The notes: a model not told the origin generated them from the letters alone. Counted from the first letter of the stretch, positions 27,282 to 37,007 are shown. The stretch: 64,000 bases of DNA from Novosphingobium beihaiense (GCF_022832375.1 NZ_JALHLG010000016.1:58789-122788); one strand, 5' to 3'. Numbers and translations are program-made.

Positions 27282-28389
27282 GCGATGAGGCTCCCTCTTC
27301 ATAGGCGGGAAAGTCAGTGTAGCCGTGCTCACCCGAGCCGCCGTAGAAGGCCTCGCGCGAAGCTTCGGCGAGCGGCCAGCCATGTTCCATGCGCTCGACA
27401 AGATCGGGATTGGCGATGAACGGGCGGCCGAAGGCGATGAGATCCAGTGCCCCGTCGCGCAAGGCCTGCTCCGCCGTGTCGCGGGTGAAACCGCCAGCGG
27501 CGATGAGCGTGCCGGTGTAGGTCTTGCAGAAATCGTGCGCGAAGCCATCCGATATGGCTTGCGCCCCGATTGTGAGCTGGTCACTCAGATGGACATAGGC
27601 AGGCGCGCGCGCTTCGAGTGCGGCAGCCAGTTGCAGCCAGGTTTCCGCCTCATCCTCATAGGCGGCCATGTCGTACAGCCGCCCGAAGGGGGAGAGGCGC
27701 ACGCCCACATGCTCTCGGCCGATCGCCTCGCTGACCGCATCGATCGTTTCGAGCAGGAAGCGCAGGCGGTTTTCGATGGAACCGCCATAACGGTCGGTGC
27801 GATCGTTGACCGCGCCGTTCACAAACTGTTCGAACAGGTAGCCGTTGGCGCCGTGGATCTCGACACCGTCGAAGCCCGCGCGCATCGCACGCCTGGCCGC
27901 AGACACGAAATCGTCGGTGATGTGCGGGATCTCTCCGGTTTCAAGCGCGCGCGGCGTGCTGGCCGGAACCTGGCCCGGCTGTCCATCCTGCCCGTGGGCA
28001 TAGACCAGCGCCCCGGCAGCAGGCCGCGTGGAGCTGGAGACCGGGGCCGCGCCGCCAGGCTGAAGGCTGGTATGGGACAAGCGGCCGACATGCCAGAGCT
28101 GCACGAAAATTCGCCCGCCCCGGGCATGGACGGCATCGGTGACGGCGCGCCAGCCCTGTTCCTGTTCGCCGGTATGGATGCCGGGCGTGTAGAGGTAGCC
28201 GGTGCCTTCCGTGGAAACGGGCGCGCCCTCGGTGATTATCAGGCCCGCACTGGCGCGCTGGGCATAGTAGAGCGCGGTCAGGGCATCGGGGATGCCGGTC
28301 TGCGCGCGCGAACGCGTCATCGGTGCCATGACGACACGATTGGCCAGCGGGATTTCGCCAAGGTCATAAGGTGTGAAGAGAAGGGACAT
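27274..28389 (-). CDS. Alkene reductase, Old Yellow Enzyme family
   Basis: A 371-residue FMN-dependent, NAD(P)H-using ene-reductase of the NemA/xenobiotic reductase branch. Visible signatures: NRVVMAPMTRSRAQTGIP (FMN-binding Thr), VQLWHVGRLSH, and FDGVEIHGANGYLFEQFVNGAVNDRTDRYGGSIENR. The last contains the His/Asn substrate-binding pair (HGAN) and the RYGGS stretch. It reduces activated C=C bonds of enones, maleimides or nitro compounds in the cytosol. The ATG at 28389 begins the conserved LLFTPYDLGEIPLANR core; the longer ORF upstream is not needed. Confidence 0.92.
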   Translation of the reverse strand: MSLLFTPYDLGEIPLANRVVMAPMTRSRAQTGIPDALTALYYAQRASAGLIITEGAPVSTEGTGYLYTPGIHTGEQEQGWRAVTDAVHARGGRIFVQLWHVGRLSHTSLQPGGAAPVSSSTRPAAGALVYAHGQDGQPGQVPASTPRALETGEIPHITDDFVSAARRAMRAGFDGVEIHGANGYLFEQFVNGAVNDRTDRYGGSIENRLRFLLETIDAVSEAIGREHVGVRLSPFGRLYDMAAYEDEAETWLQLAAALEARAPAYVHLSDQLTIGAQAISDGFAHDFCKTYTGTLIAAGGFTRDTAEQALRDGALDLIAFGRPFIANPDLVERMEHGWPLAEASREAFYGGSGEHGYTDFPAYEEGASSHD

Positions 28390-28430
28390 AAGGGAGAGCC
28401 TTCGGCAACTGAGGGGGAATAAGGGCGGGA

Positions 28431-29444
28431 CTAAGCGGTCAGTGAGGGGAAATGGGGCAGGATGTCGCGCTCGATATCGGCCAGCACGTCGTCCATCGGG
28501 CGATCGGTGAAGCGGGGATTGAGGGCGATGTGATTGACCCCGGCCTCGCGCGCTTCGGCCATGAAGCGGGCAAGCGAACGGCTGCCGGTGCGAAATCCGG
28601 CGCGCACGCGCTGGAACGGATGGTCGCGGTCTTGGCTCAGGTGCAGAAATCCGGCGATCCCGAACGGCTTGAAGACTTCGCCATCCGTACCTTCGGCCAC
28701 AGCCGCGCGCCATTCCGAGACGGTCTGGTCCATGGCTGCCGCCGGAGGGCACGGTACGATCATCCCGCCCATGTTGGCCGCGATCCAGCCAGTGTCCTGC
28801 GCAGCGCGCCCGATAGCGATCGTGGGGGTGCGGCCGAACGGCGGCTTGGGCAACACGCTGTAGCCGCCGGGCGAGCGCCCGAAACGCTGGCTGGAATAGG
28901 CCGGGGCATGCTCTTCGGCCATCTTGCGGTACAGTCTGTAGACTTCGCGGAACTGTTCGGCGCGCTGCCCGAAATCGGCGCCGAACAGCGGGTATTCGAA
29001 AGGCCGGTCGCCGGAGGACAGCCCTGCCAGCATGCGCCCGCCGGACAATTGATCGAGCGCCGAAATCTGCCGCGCCAGCAGGTTGGGCTCGCGAAACGGC
29101 AGGACGATGCCCGCCGTGCCCAGAGCGATCCGCTGCGTTACCGAGGCCAGCGCCGAGATGTAGACAAGTGGCTCCAGCACTTGCCCGGCATCGCCATAAG
29201 CGGGATCGAAGAAGGGAATGTCGCGCAGCCAGAGCCCGCTGATCCCGATGGCATCGGCTTTGCGGGCCATGTCCAGGTGGCCTTCCATCGTGGGGCGGCT
29301 GGTATAGGGATAAGTCTCCAGCGGCATGATGAGCCCCAGCGTCAGCTCACCCGGGGCAAAGAGCCGGGCATGGCCTGCATGGCCACTGGGGGCCGTGCTG
29401 GTGTCCACGGCTGCCGGGGCTGGAATGGTGGTTGAGGCTGTCAT
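28431..29444 (-). CDS. LLM-class (luciferase-like) flavin-dependent oxidoreductase
   Basis: A 337-residue bacterial-luciferase-family enzyme using reduced flavin. After a non-conserved first 30 residues come LGLIMPLETYP, the helix KADAIGISGLWLRDIP, IALGTAGIVLPFREPNLLARQISALDQLSGGRMLAGLSSGDRP, the usual LLM active-site region, and a C-terminal REAGVNHIALNPRF strand. It could be a monooxygenase or an F420/FMN reductase; substrate unknown. It lies upstream of the Old Yellow Enzyme on the same strand and is divergent from the LysR regulator, which probably controls it. Confidence 0.85.
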   Translation of the reverse strand: MTASTTIPAPAAVDTSTAPSGHAGHARLFAPGELTLGLIMPLETYPYTSRPTMEGHLDMARKADAIGISGLWLRDIPFFDPAYGDAGQVLEPLVYISALASVTQRIALGTAGIVLPFREPNLLARQISALDQLSGGRMLAGLSSGDRPFEYPLFGADFGQRAEQFREVYRLYRKMAEEHAPAYSSQRFGRSPGGYSVLPKPPFGRTPTIAIGRAAQDTGWIAANMGGMIVPCPPAAAMDQTVSEWRAAVAEGTDGEVFKPFGIAGFLHLSQDRDHPFQRVRAGFRTGSRSLARFMAEAREAGVNHIALNPRFTDRPMDDVLADIERDILPHFPSLTA

Positions 29445-29531
29445 CGTGATTTCCTTTCGCAGCCCATGTATTCAATCTCTCGAAAATGATAATGCCGCTG
29501 AATTCCGTTCATTCCATCCTTGGATTCCGCA

Positions 29532-30455
29532 ATGAATGCTCAATCGCCGCCCTTCGCAGGTGTTCTCGAATATGTGGAAACGGTGCGTTCCGGCAGTTTT
29601 ACGGCGGCCGGGGCGCGGCTGGGGCTCACCGGATCGGCCATTGGCAAGAGTGTGACGCGGCTGGAGGAGCGGCTGGGGGTGAAGCTCCTCCACCGCACCA
29701 CGCGCAAGCTGACGCCGACGCCGGAGGGAGAGCGTTTCTTCGAAGGCTGGGTGGCCTTGCTGGACGACGTGCAGGGCCTGGAACAGGATGTCGCGGTAGA
29801 CCGGGGCGCGGTCGTCGGCCGCATGCGAATTCATCTGCCCGCGGCGTTCGGGCGCAGGCACGTTATGCCGGTGCTGACGCGGCTGGCGTGCGAATATCCG
29901 GCGCTCGATCTTTCGGTCAGTTTCACCGAACGCAGGATCAACCTGATCGACGAAGGGGTGGATCTGGTGGTGCGGATCGGCACGCTGGAGGACGATGCGG
30001 ATCTTGTCGCCCGCCGTCTCGGCCGCCAGCGGCTCGTGATCTGTGCGTCGCCGTCCTATCTGGAAGCTCACGGAAGCCCGGCCACACCGGCGGAACTGAC
30101 CGGGCATGCCTGCATAGCCGGCAGCCAGCGCAACGGGCAGGTGGCCTGGCTGCTGCGCGATGCAGGGGGACGCACTTTCCGCCAGACGATCCGCGCACGC
30201 CATGAATTCAGCGACGGCGATGCCATGGTCGATGCCGTGGCGGCGGGATGCGGCCTGTCCCAGCTTCCCACCTGGCTGGTGCAGGACCAGCTCGATGCCG
30301 GCACGCTGGTCAGGGTGCTTCCGGCATTCGAAGGGGCGGAAATGCCCATTCACGCCGTCTGGCCCCGTTCGCGCTTCCTCCTGCCCAAGCAGCGTGCCGT
30401 TATCGATGCGCTTGTGGCGGATGCCAGTGCGTCCGGCTCGGCTTACCGTATGTAG
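29532..30455 (+). CDS. LysR family transcriptional regulator
   Basis: A 307-residue LysR regulator: winged HTH at about 8-65 (YVETVRSGSFTAAGARLGLTGSAIGKSVTRLEERLGVKLLHRTTR) and a C-terminal substrate-binding domain from about 90. The sequence RRLGRQRLVICASPSYLEAHGSPATPAEL is typical of the CrgA/DsdC-like subgroup. It is divergent from the LLM oxidoreductase with an 87-base gap, the standard LysR target arrangement. The ATG at 29532 is used; an upstream TTG would add four residues. Confidence 0.88.
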   Translation: MNAQSPPFAGVLEYVETVRSGSFTAAGARLGLTGSAIGKSVTRLEERLGVKLLHRTTRKLTPTPEGERFFEGWVALLDDVQGLEQDVAVDRGAVVGRMRIHLPAAFGRRHVMPVLTRLACEYPALDLSVSFTERRINLIDEGVDLVVRIGTLEDDADLVARRLGRQRLVICASPSYLEAHGSPATPAELTGHACIAGSQRNGQVAWLLRDAGGRTFRQTIRARHEFSDGDAMVDAVAAGCGLSQLPTWLVQDQLDAGTLVRVLPAFEGAEMPIHAVWPRSRFLLPKQRAVIDALVADASASGSAYRM

Positions 30456-30482
30456 CCTGCGCTTATGATCCTTCAGCAGGTG

Positions 30483-32072
30483 TCACTGGGCTTGCTCCCC
30501 AGACGGATAGGCAACCCCCAGCTGATCCAGATAGCTCGGATATTTCGCCGCATCGTAGTAATAGGGTTCCATCTGGGGGCGCAGCGTTTTCATCAACTTG
30601 CCGTTGAGGTCTATCGCGGGTTTGTCTTCCGCGGTGATGACCGGATCGTAAGTGTCCGCCTCTTGTTGGACGCCCCCGAAATAGGCCTTTGCTTCGGAGA
30701 CCAGCTTCGGGGTGGTCATCAGGTCCAGCACTGTCATGGCAACGGCCTTCGCACCTGCAACGGCGCCCTTGTGGGCAATCGGCGTGGCCATGGCCATGGC
30801 CGAAGTGACGTTATGGGGGATGGAGCCGGGGATGTTGGACGGGAACATCACGGTGATCGTGGGCACTGTCCACATGACGTCGCCGATATCGTCGGAGGCG
30901 CCGAAGCCTCTGCCGCCGCGCGTTTCGGGCGTGGAAAGCGGGGTCACGGTGCTGGATAGCGGTTCCTGCTTCAATCCGTTGGCCTGCTGGACGGCCTTGG
31001 CGAAAGTCTGGTCCGCCGCCGACCATTGCGGCATGCCTACAGCCCGGATGTTCTTGTCTGCCGCCAGCGCCAGCGGTTTGTTGGCGAACGTTGGAGCGGC
31101 ATAACCGAGAATGCGGTGGGTGACTGTGGTGCCCGTGGCCATCGCCGCCGCTTTGGAAATGGTGTTGCCAGTTTCATAGAGATTGCGGATGGCGGCAAAG
31201 TTCTTGTCGCGGAAATAGTACCAGACGGAAGCGTCCGACGGGACGATATTGGGCTGGTTCCCGCCATTGGTGATGACGTAGTGCGAACGCTGCGTGACCG
31301 GCAGATGCTCGCGCCGGAAGTTCCAGGCAGTGTCCATGATCTCGACCGCGTCCAGCGCCGAGCGGCCATCCCAGGGGTCGCCCGCGGCATGGGCCGTCTT
31401 GCCCTTGAACGAATATTCGACCGAGACCATGCCATTGAGGCCGAGGTCTCCATACCCGGTGCCGAAACCCGAGGACACATGGGTGAAAATGGAGGCATCG
31501 ACGCCGTCGAACACGCCGGCACGCACATAGTAGGCCTTGGAGCCGAGCAGTTCTTCCGCCACACCCGGCCACAACATGATCCGGCCCTTGATGCCGTGCT
31601 TGGTCATGACGTCCTTGGCGGCCAGCGCGGCGGCGATCATCAGGGGCATGCCTGCGTTGTGCCCTTCGCCATGCCCCGGCGCGCCTTCGACAAGCGGCTT
31701 GATCTGCGGCGATCCGGGCACCTGGCTGAGACCTAGCAGGCAGTCGATGTCGCTGCCCAGTGCGATGAGCGGGCCCCCTTCGCCCCAGGTCGCGGTCCAG
31801 GCGGTGGGAATGCCTGCAACGCCGCGCGTGATCTTGAAACCGTTCTTTTCGAGGATGCCGGTGAGGTATTCGGAAGTTCTGAATTCTTGAAAGCCCGGCT
31901 CGGCATAGGAAAACACGGTATCGACCATCTGCTGCACCATTCCGGCGCGGGCATCCACATCGGCCACGGCTTCCTGCTTGAGCGGGGAAGGCGCTTCCGC
32001 CCGGACAGTGGCCGGTGCGAAGGCAAGGCAAGGGGCGGCCAGAAGGACAGCGAGCGAACGGGTATAGGGCAT
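30483..32072 (-). CDS. Exported M20/AbgB-like amidohydrolase, copy 1
   Basis: A 529-residue metallo-hydrolase of the M20D group close to AbgB (p-aminobenzoyl-glutamate hydrolase subunit B), with a signal peptide (MPYTRSLAVLLAAPCLAFAPATVRA). Metal-ligand elements: GHGEGHNAG, the GVAEE pair and KGKTAHAAGDPWDGRSALDA for the lid-domain His. It should cleave an amide bond of a small N-acyl or peptide substrate in the periplasm. It is a close paralogue of the gene at 32162-33745 and lies behind that gene's terminator, so it probably has its own promoter. Confidence 0.85.
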   Translation of the reverse strand: MPYTRSLAVLLAAPCLAFAPATVRAEAPSPLKQEAVADVDARAGMVQQMVDTVFSYAEPGFQEFRTSEYLTGILEKNGFKITRGVAGIPTAWTATWGEGGPLIALGSDIDCLLGLSQVPGSPQIKPLVEGAPGHGEGHNAGMPLMIAAALAAKDVMTKHGIKGRIMLWPGVAEELLGSKAYYVRAGVFDGVDASIFTHVSSGFGTGYGDLGLNGMVSVEYSFKGKTAHAAGDPWDGRSALDAVEIMDTAWNFRREHLPVTQRSHYVITNGGNQPNIVPSDASVWYYFRDKNFAAIRNLYETGNTISKAAAMATGTTVTHRILGYAAPTFANKPLALAADKNIRAVGMPQWSAADQTFAKAVQQANGLKQEPLSSTVTPLSTPETRGGRGFGASDDIGDVMWTVPTITVMFPSNIPGSIPHNVTSAMAMATPIAHKGAVAGAKAVAMTVLDLMTTPKLVSEAKAYFGGVQQEADTYDPVITAEDKPAIDLNGKLMKTLRPQMEPYYYDAAKYPSYLDQLGVAYPSGEQAQ

Positions 32073-32111
32073 GTCAGCACTTTCACAATGAAGGGGGAGA
32101 GGCGTGGCCGG

Positions 32112-32154
32112 AAAGAAAAAAGGGGCGGATGCGGCCTAGGCGTGCATCCGCCCC
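32112..32154 (-). terminator. Rho-independent terminator of M20 copy 2
   Basis: Read on the minus strand, GGGGCGGATGC pairs perfectly with GCATCCGCCCC across an 11-base loop (32122-32154), and the hairpin is followed by TTTTTTCTTTC. It stands just behind the stop codon at 32162 and separates the two tandem hydrolase genes into different transcripts. Confidence 0.88.
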
Positions 32155-32161
32155 AGTCCCG

Positions 32162-33745
32162 TCATGGTGCGGGTGGGTAAGCGATACCGAGCTGATCCAG
32201 GTACGTGTCGTACTTTGCCGGATCGTAGTAGTAGGGCTCCATCTTCGGCCGCATTTCGGCCATGGTCTTTTCGTTGAGCCAGATGGCAGGCGTGTCGTCG
32301 GCGGTGATCACCGGATCGTACTTGTCTGCCTTGAACTGGACGTTCTGCTGATAGGCTTTGGCATCCTGCACCAGCTTGGGCGTGGTCATGAAATCGAGGA
32401 TGGTCATGGCCAGCGCCTTGGCGCCCTGGACGGCGCCCTTGTGGGCGACAGGGGTGGCCATGGCGATGGCCGCGAGCACGTTATGGCCGATCATGTTGGG
32501 AATGTTGGAGGGATAGCGGATCGTGATCGTGGGCACGGTCCACATGATGTCGCCGATGTCGTCCGATCCGCCGCCGAGCGAAGTGCCGCGCGTTTCCGGC
32601 GTCGACAGTTCGTCGATTTCGCTGCGCAGGGGTTCCAGCTCGCGGCCGTTGGTTTCCTGAACCATCCTGGCAAAGGCCTGATCTCCGGCGGACCACTTGG
32701 GCATGCCAACGGCCTTGATGTTCTTGTAGGCGGCTTCGGCCAGCGGCTTGTTGCCCCAGTTGGGCGCGGCATAGCCGAGGATGCGGTGCGAGACTTTCGT
32801 GCCGGTTGCCATCGCGGCGGCTTGCGCAATCTCGTTCCCGGTCTTGTAGAGGTATTTGACGCCTTCGAAGCTGTTGTCGCGGAAATAGTACCAGACGGAG
32901 GCGTCCGAGGGGACGATGTTGGGCTGGTTGCCCCCGTTGGTGATGATGTAGTGCGAACGCTGCGTTACCGGCAGGTGCTCGCGCCGGAAGTTCCAGGCGG
33001 TGTCCATGATTTCCACCGCGTCCAGCGCCGAATGGCCATCCCAGGGATCGCCCGCGGCATGGGCCGTCTTGCCCTTGAACGAATATTCGACCGAGACCAT
33101 GCCGTTGTGGCCCATCCGGCCCCAGGCGGTCGAGAAACTGTTGGCCACATGGGTGAAGATGCAGGCATCGACCCCGTCGAACAGACCGTCGCGCACGTAA
33201 TAGGCCTTGGTGGCGAGCAGTTCCTCGGCAATGCCGGGCCAGATCATCAGGCGGCCCTTGATGCCATGCTTGATCATGGCCTCCTTGGCGGCGAGCGCGG
33301 CGGCAATGACCAGTGGCATGCCGCTGTTGTGCCCTTCGCCATGCCCCGGAGCACCTTCGACAAGCGGCTTGATCTGCGGCGATCCGGGCACCTGGCTGAG
33401 GCCCAGCAGCCCGTCGAGATCGCTGCCCAGTGCCAGCAGTGGCCCGCCTTCGCCCCAGGTCGCCGTCCATGCGGTGGGGATACCGGCCACACCGTGCGTG
33501 ATCTTGAAGCCGTTCTTTTCGAGGATGCTGGTCAGATATTCGGACGTCTTGAATTCCTGAAAGCCCGGCTCGGCAAAGGAAAACCCGGAATCGACCATTT
33601 CCTGAACCAGCTTGGCCCGGGCTTCGACACCGGCGGTAACTTCCTTCTTCAGGGCGGGGCTGGCATCGGCAAAGGCAGGCGCCGCATGCGCGGAAGCGAT
33701 GGCCGCAGCCATTGCCCACACGGCGGGATGCTGGAAACCCTTCAT
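32162..33745 (-). CDS. Exported M20/AbgB-like amidohydrolase, copy 2
   Basis: A 527-residue paralogue of the preceding hydrolase, sharing long identical stretches such as SVEYSFKGKTAHAAGDPWDG and FRREHLPVTQRSHY. It has a signal peptide (MKGFQHPAVWAMAAAIASAHAAPAFA) and the same GHGEGHN, EE and HAAGDPWDG metal elements. It directly follows the TonB-dependent receptor gene, which suggests that the receptor brings in peptides or amidated compounds that this enzyme splits in the periplasm. The ATG at 33745 starts the signal peptide. The two copies differ most near the signal peptide and in scattered surface positions. Confidence 0.85.
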   Translation of the reverse strand: MKGFQHPAVWAMAAAIASAHAAPAFADASPALKKEVTAGVEARAKLVQEMVDSGFSFAEPGFQEFKTSEYLTSILEKNGFKITHGVAGIPTAWTATWGEGGPLLALGSDLDGLLGLSQVPGSPQIKPLVEGAPGHGEGHNSGMPLVIAAALAAKEAMIKHGIKGRLMIWPGIAEELLATKAYYVRDGLFDGVDACIFTHVANSFSTAWGRMGHNGMVSVEYSFKGKTAHAAGDPWDGHSALDAVEIMDTAWNFRREHLPVTQRSHYIITNGGNQPNIVPSDASVWYYFRDNSFEGVKYLYKTGNEIAQAAAMATGTKVSHRILGYAAPNWGNKPLAEAAYKNIKAVGMPKWSAGDQAFARMVQETNGRELEPLRSEIDELSTPETRGTSLGGGSDDIGDIMWTVPTITIRYPSNIPNMIGHNVLAAIAMATPVAHKGAVQGAKALAMTILDFMTTPKLVQDAKAYQQNVQFKADKYDPVITADDTPAIWLNEKTMAEMRPKMEPYYYDPAKYDTYLDQLGIAYPPAP

Positions 33746-33781
33746 GTGAATTCCTCTCGCTTGAAACAATGTGTCTTGATG

Positions 33782-33809
33782 TCCGGCGGGGCCGGATGGC
33801 CCCGCCGGA
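33782..33809 (-). terminator. GC-rich hairpin after the TonB receptor gene
   Basis: TCCGGCGGGGCC-GGAT-GGCCCCGCCGGA is a perfect 12-bp stem with a 4-base loop, 10 bases past the receptor stop. Only a weak T-rich stretch follows on the minus strand, so it may act as an attenuator or RNA-stabilising stem between receptor and hydrolase rather than a full terminator. Confidence 0.55.
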
Positions 33810-33818
33810 TCGCTGGGA

Positions 33819-36722
33819 TTACAGTTTGACGCGAAGGCCCAGGCGGAAGGTGCGGCCGAGCGTGTCGTAAAGCCCGCGGTTAGTCTGCGGATAGGCGGAC
33901 GTGTTGTTGCCGAACGGCCCGTTGCCAACCAGCACCGGATCGGTATCGAACAGGTTCTTGATCGACAGCACCGCCTGCGCGGATGCGGAACCCACCTGGA
34001 AATCGTAGGTGAAGTTGGTGTCGATGTAGAGCGCGCCGTCGATGTGGTTGGTGTTGATCGTGCGCTGGATGCCGCTGGGATCGCTGGCCGGGCAGTTCGC
34101 AGTACAGGCGATGTAGTCGTTGTCGTAGACGCCTGAACTCAGGCCCCGGCCGACAACGCCGACGGTGAAGCCGCTGTCGAAGGCATAGCTGCCGGTGATG
34201 CGGTAGCTCCAGCTCGGGATGCCGCCATAGACGCCAACGCCTGCCGCGTCGTTAGGGGCGTCGATGCCGTTGTTGGTGATGTTGTGGATCGTGTAAGTAG
34301 CCAGACCGCGCAGGCTGAGCTTGCCCGGCCCGATAATGCGGTTGTAGCTGGCCTCGAAATCGATGCCGTTCGTCTTCTGGCTGGCAAAGTTGAAGTACTT
34401 GAGATCGATGAACTCGATGTTCGTCGAGGAGCCGGCGGTATAGCGGATATTGTCGCAGAACGATTGGATGTTCTGTTCGAAGCACAAGTTGACGGTCGTC
34501 TGCGCGCTGACCGAACTGATGGCATCGCTCAGCTTGATATCGAAGTAATCCGCGGAAAAGGCGAAGCCGGGCAGGAAGCGCGGGGTTATGATCACGCCCG
34601 CGCCATAGGTCTTGGCGACTTCCGGCTTGAGGTCGGTGCTGCCGGTGAAGTTCTGCACGAACTGGTCTGCCCTGGCGCCGCCGGGCGCCGAGGCATCGGG
34701 CACGTTGACCGAATTGGTCCGCGCTGTGCCCGGATCGAACAGTTCGCTGAGGTTGGGCGCGCGGATATCGCGCGAGACAGTGCCGCGCAGGCGGATGTCC
34801 GGAACCGGCTGGTAGGTAAGGCCCAGCTTCCAGGTCGTGGCCGTGCCCGAGGTGCTGTAATCGGTGACGCGCAGCGCCCCGTTGAAGTCCAGCCCGTCAT
34901 ACAGCGGAACCAGCGTTTCGACGTAGGCTTCCTTCACATTGTAGGAGCCCTTGGTGACCTTGTAGTTGCCGTAGAGCCAGCGCGTCTCGTAGTTGATCGG
35001 ATCGGTATAGCCGTCGACCTTCTCCTTTCGCGCTTCCGCGCCGAAGGCGAGGCTGATAGGACCGGCCCAGCCGTTGAACAGGTTCTTGGTGGCAAAGTTC
35101 AGGCCGCCCACGTCCTGCGTAATGTACTGCTTGCGCTCGGGATAGATCGCGAACAGGTAATCGAGCGCTTCGGCTGTGACGCCGCCCACGCCGATGCGGT
35201 TGATCGGAACGCAGCCGTTACCGGGATCGGTCAGGGTCGAACGGCACACGATGTTGCCGCTGCCGTCATAGACCGCGTCCTGCATTTCGGCGAGGCGGTC
35301 GTTCTGCCAGGTGTTGACCAGATGCTCGCGCGTTTTGGTCTTGCCGTGCTGGAAATAGCCGTCCCAGGTCCAGTCGATCGCGCCGGTAGAGAACACGCCG
35401 TTGCCGCCGGCGACATAGCGCTGCACTTCGCGCTTGTTGTTCGCGCCCGCTGCCGGAATGCCTGCGTTGGACGTGCCGATGGTGATGCTGGAAAGATTGT
35501 TCGCCGCCATGGCCGCCCGGATGCTGTCGGGCAGATAGGCGTTGTCGGCCATGATCTGAACGCCGGTGCTGGGTGTTTGCTGGTAGTAGCTTTCGCCCTC
35601 GTAGCGGCTGTAGGACGCCTGCACGAAGAAGCTGAACGCATCCGAGAAATCATAGCTGGCCCGGCCGAAGAAGGACCGGCGGTCCTCGTCGTTGGCCAGT
35701 GAGTTGGAACTCACGTGGTTGGCGCTGGCCAGTTCGTAGTCCCCGCCGATCATCCAGCTTCCGGTTGTCTGGCCATAGGCGAGCTCACCGGTCGTGGCTT
35801 TGCCGGTCGCGGGATCGATCGCGCCGAAGTAGGTGCCGCGAAGCGGGCCGCTGGTGATGAGGCCGCCCGGCGTGAGATTGCCCGATCCGATGCCGGACAT
35901 CACCAGCCGCTTCGGCTGGCCGTTGGTATCGGTGTAGTCGGGATTGTCGACCTGGAAGAAGCCGCTCTTGTTCCAGTCGCGCGCGATCGTATCGACGCCC
36001 TTCTGGGTGAAGTATTCACCGCTCAGCAGCACATGGCCGCGGCCGCCCGCAAAGTCCATGCCGCCGGTAAGCGAGACTTTGTGGTTGGGCACGTCGCCAT
36101 ACGTCGTGACGCCATATTCGTAGCTTGCCTTGAGGCCGGTGAACTTCTTGTCGAGGATGAAGTTCACAACACCGGCAACGGCATCGGAGCCGTAGACCGA
36201 CGAGGCACCGCCCGTCACCACTTCCACGCGCTCGATCAGCGCCTGCGGGAAAGTGCTCAGGTCGACGATGCCTGTGGATGTCGATGCGACCGAACGCTGC
36301 CCGTCAAACAGCACCAGAGTGCGGTTCTGCCCCAGCGAGCGCAAGTTCAAGGCGCTGATGCCGGACTGGCCGTTGGAAAGGGAGCCCGAGTTGGAAACCG
36401 GTGTCTGGCTTCCGGAAACCGAAGGTAAGGTGTTGACGAAATCCGCGATATTCGCGGGCGCTTCGGCGGCCAGTTCCTTGGTGCTGATGACACTGACCGG
36501 GGTGGGGGCGTCGTAACCGTTGCTGACGATGCGCGAGCCGGTGACGATGATGTCTTCGCTTACTGGTGTCCCGGCGCCTTGATCTGCGGGCGATGCGTTT
36601 TGGGCATATGCCGGAACGGAGAACCCTATAATAAAAGTTCCGGCAGTGCAGAGTAAGTGCGACCTAATTCGCGATGCGGTGGAGTTTTTAAAAGCTGCAT
36701 GCGAGTTGTACTTTATGACCAT
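33819..36722 (-). CDS. TonB-dependent receptor (peptide/amide locus)
   Basis: A 967-residue outer-membrane receptor. The leader (HLLCTAGTFIIGFSVPAYAQ) is followed by a plug domain beginning EDIIVTGSRIVSNGYDAPTPVSVISTKELAAEAPANIADFVNTLPSV and LNLRSLGQNRTLVLFDGQR, then a 22-strand barrel ending in TFRLGLRVKL. VEVVTGGASSVYGSDAVAGVVNFILD is the typical plug end. Energised by TonB-ExbBD, it should import a substrate too large for porins. The downstream exported hydrolases and the exported metalloprotease across the promoter point to peptides or N-acyl compounds, which is inference. It is divergent from the Lrp regulator. Confidence 0.9.
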   Translation of the reverse strand: MVIKYNSHAAFKNSTASRIRSHLLCTAGTFIIGFSVPAYAQNASPADQGAGTPVSEDIIVTGSRIVSNGYDAPTPVSVISTKELAAEAPANIADFVNTLPSVSGSQTPVSNSGSLSNGQSGISALNLRSLGQNRTLVLFDGQRSVASTSTGIVDLSTFPQALIERVEVVTGGASSVYGSDAVAGVVNFILDKKFTGLKASYEYGVTTYGDVPNHKVSLTGGMDFAGGRGHVLLSGEYFTQKGVDTIARDWNKSGFFQVDNPDYTDTNGQPKRLVMSGIGSGNLTPGGLITSGPLRGTYFGAIDPATGKATTGELAYGQTTGSWMIGGDYELASANHVSSNSLANDEDRRSFFGRASYDFSDAFSFFVQASYSRYEGESYYQQTPSTGVQIMADNAYLPDSIRAAMAANNLSSITIGTSNAGIPAAGANNKREVQRYVAGGNGVFSTGAIDWTWDGYFQHGKTKTREHLVNTWQNDRLAEMQDAVYDGSGNIVCRSTLTDPGNGCVPINRIGVGGVTAEALDYLFAIYPERKQYITQDVGGLNFATKNLFNGWAGPISLAFGAEARKEKVDGYTDPINYETRWLYGNYKVTKGSYNVKEAYVETLVPLYDGLDFNGALRVTDYSTSGTATTWKLGLTYQPVPDIRLRGTVSRDIRAPNLSELFDPGTARTNSVNVPDASAPGGARADQFVQNFTGSTDLKPEVAKTYGAGVIITPRFLPGFAFSADYFDIKLSDAISSVSAQTTVNLCFEQNIQSFCDNIRYTAGSSTNIEFIDLKYFNFASQKTNGIDFEASYNRIIGPGKLSLRGLATYTIHNITNNGIDAPNDAAGVGVYGGIPSWSYRITGSYAFDSGFTVGVVGRGLSSGVYDNDYIACTANCPASDPSGIQRTINTNHIDGALYIDTNFTYDFQVGSASAQAVLSIKNLFDTDPVLVGNGPFGNNTSAYPQTNRGLYDTLGRTFRLGLRVKL

Positions 36723-36953
36723 AAATCCCCCAAATCATAAATCGGGCGCCATGGACATCTTCTCCCTGTTCAGGCCAAGCCGCATCTTTGCTTGCAGGAA
36801 GCCCTCGCAAGCAATTCATGTGCACTTGGTTTTTGTTGCAGAGATTGCCGATGCGACCCCAGATAAGCTTCGGCGGAGCTCTGTTTTCCTGAACGGGAGG
36901 AGGTTATCAAAAAAATCGTTGCGGTTTCTATGAAAATACAGCAATTTTTGCAT

Positions 36954-36972
36954 ACAGATTTATCGAATCTGT
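36954..36972. promoter_or_regulatory. Inverted repeat in the receptor/Lrp divergent promoter
   Basis: ACAGATT-TATCG-AATCTGT is a perfect 7-bp inverted repeat in AT-rich DNA, 35 bases before the Lrp-type gene. Lrp/AsnC proteins bind AT-rich sites of this kind next to their own gene. It is a candidate site for controlling both the regulator and the divergent receptor operon. Confidence 0.45.
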
Positions 36973-37007
36973 CAAATTTTCAGATAATTTTGTGAGATTG
37001 CGTTCCG

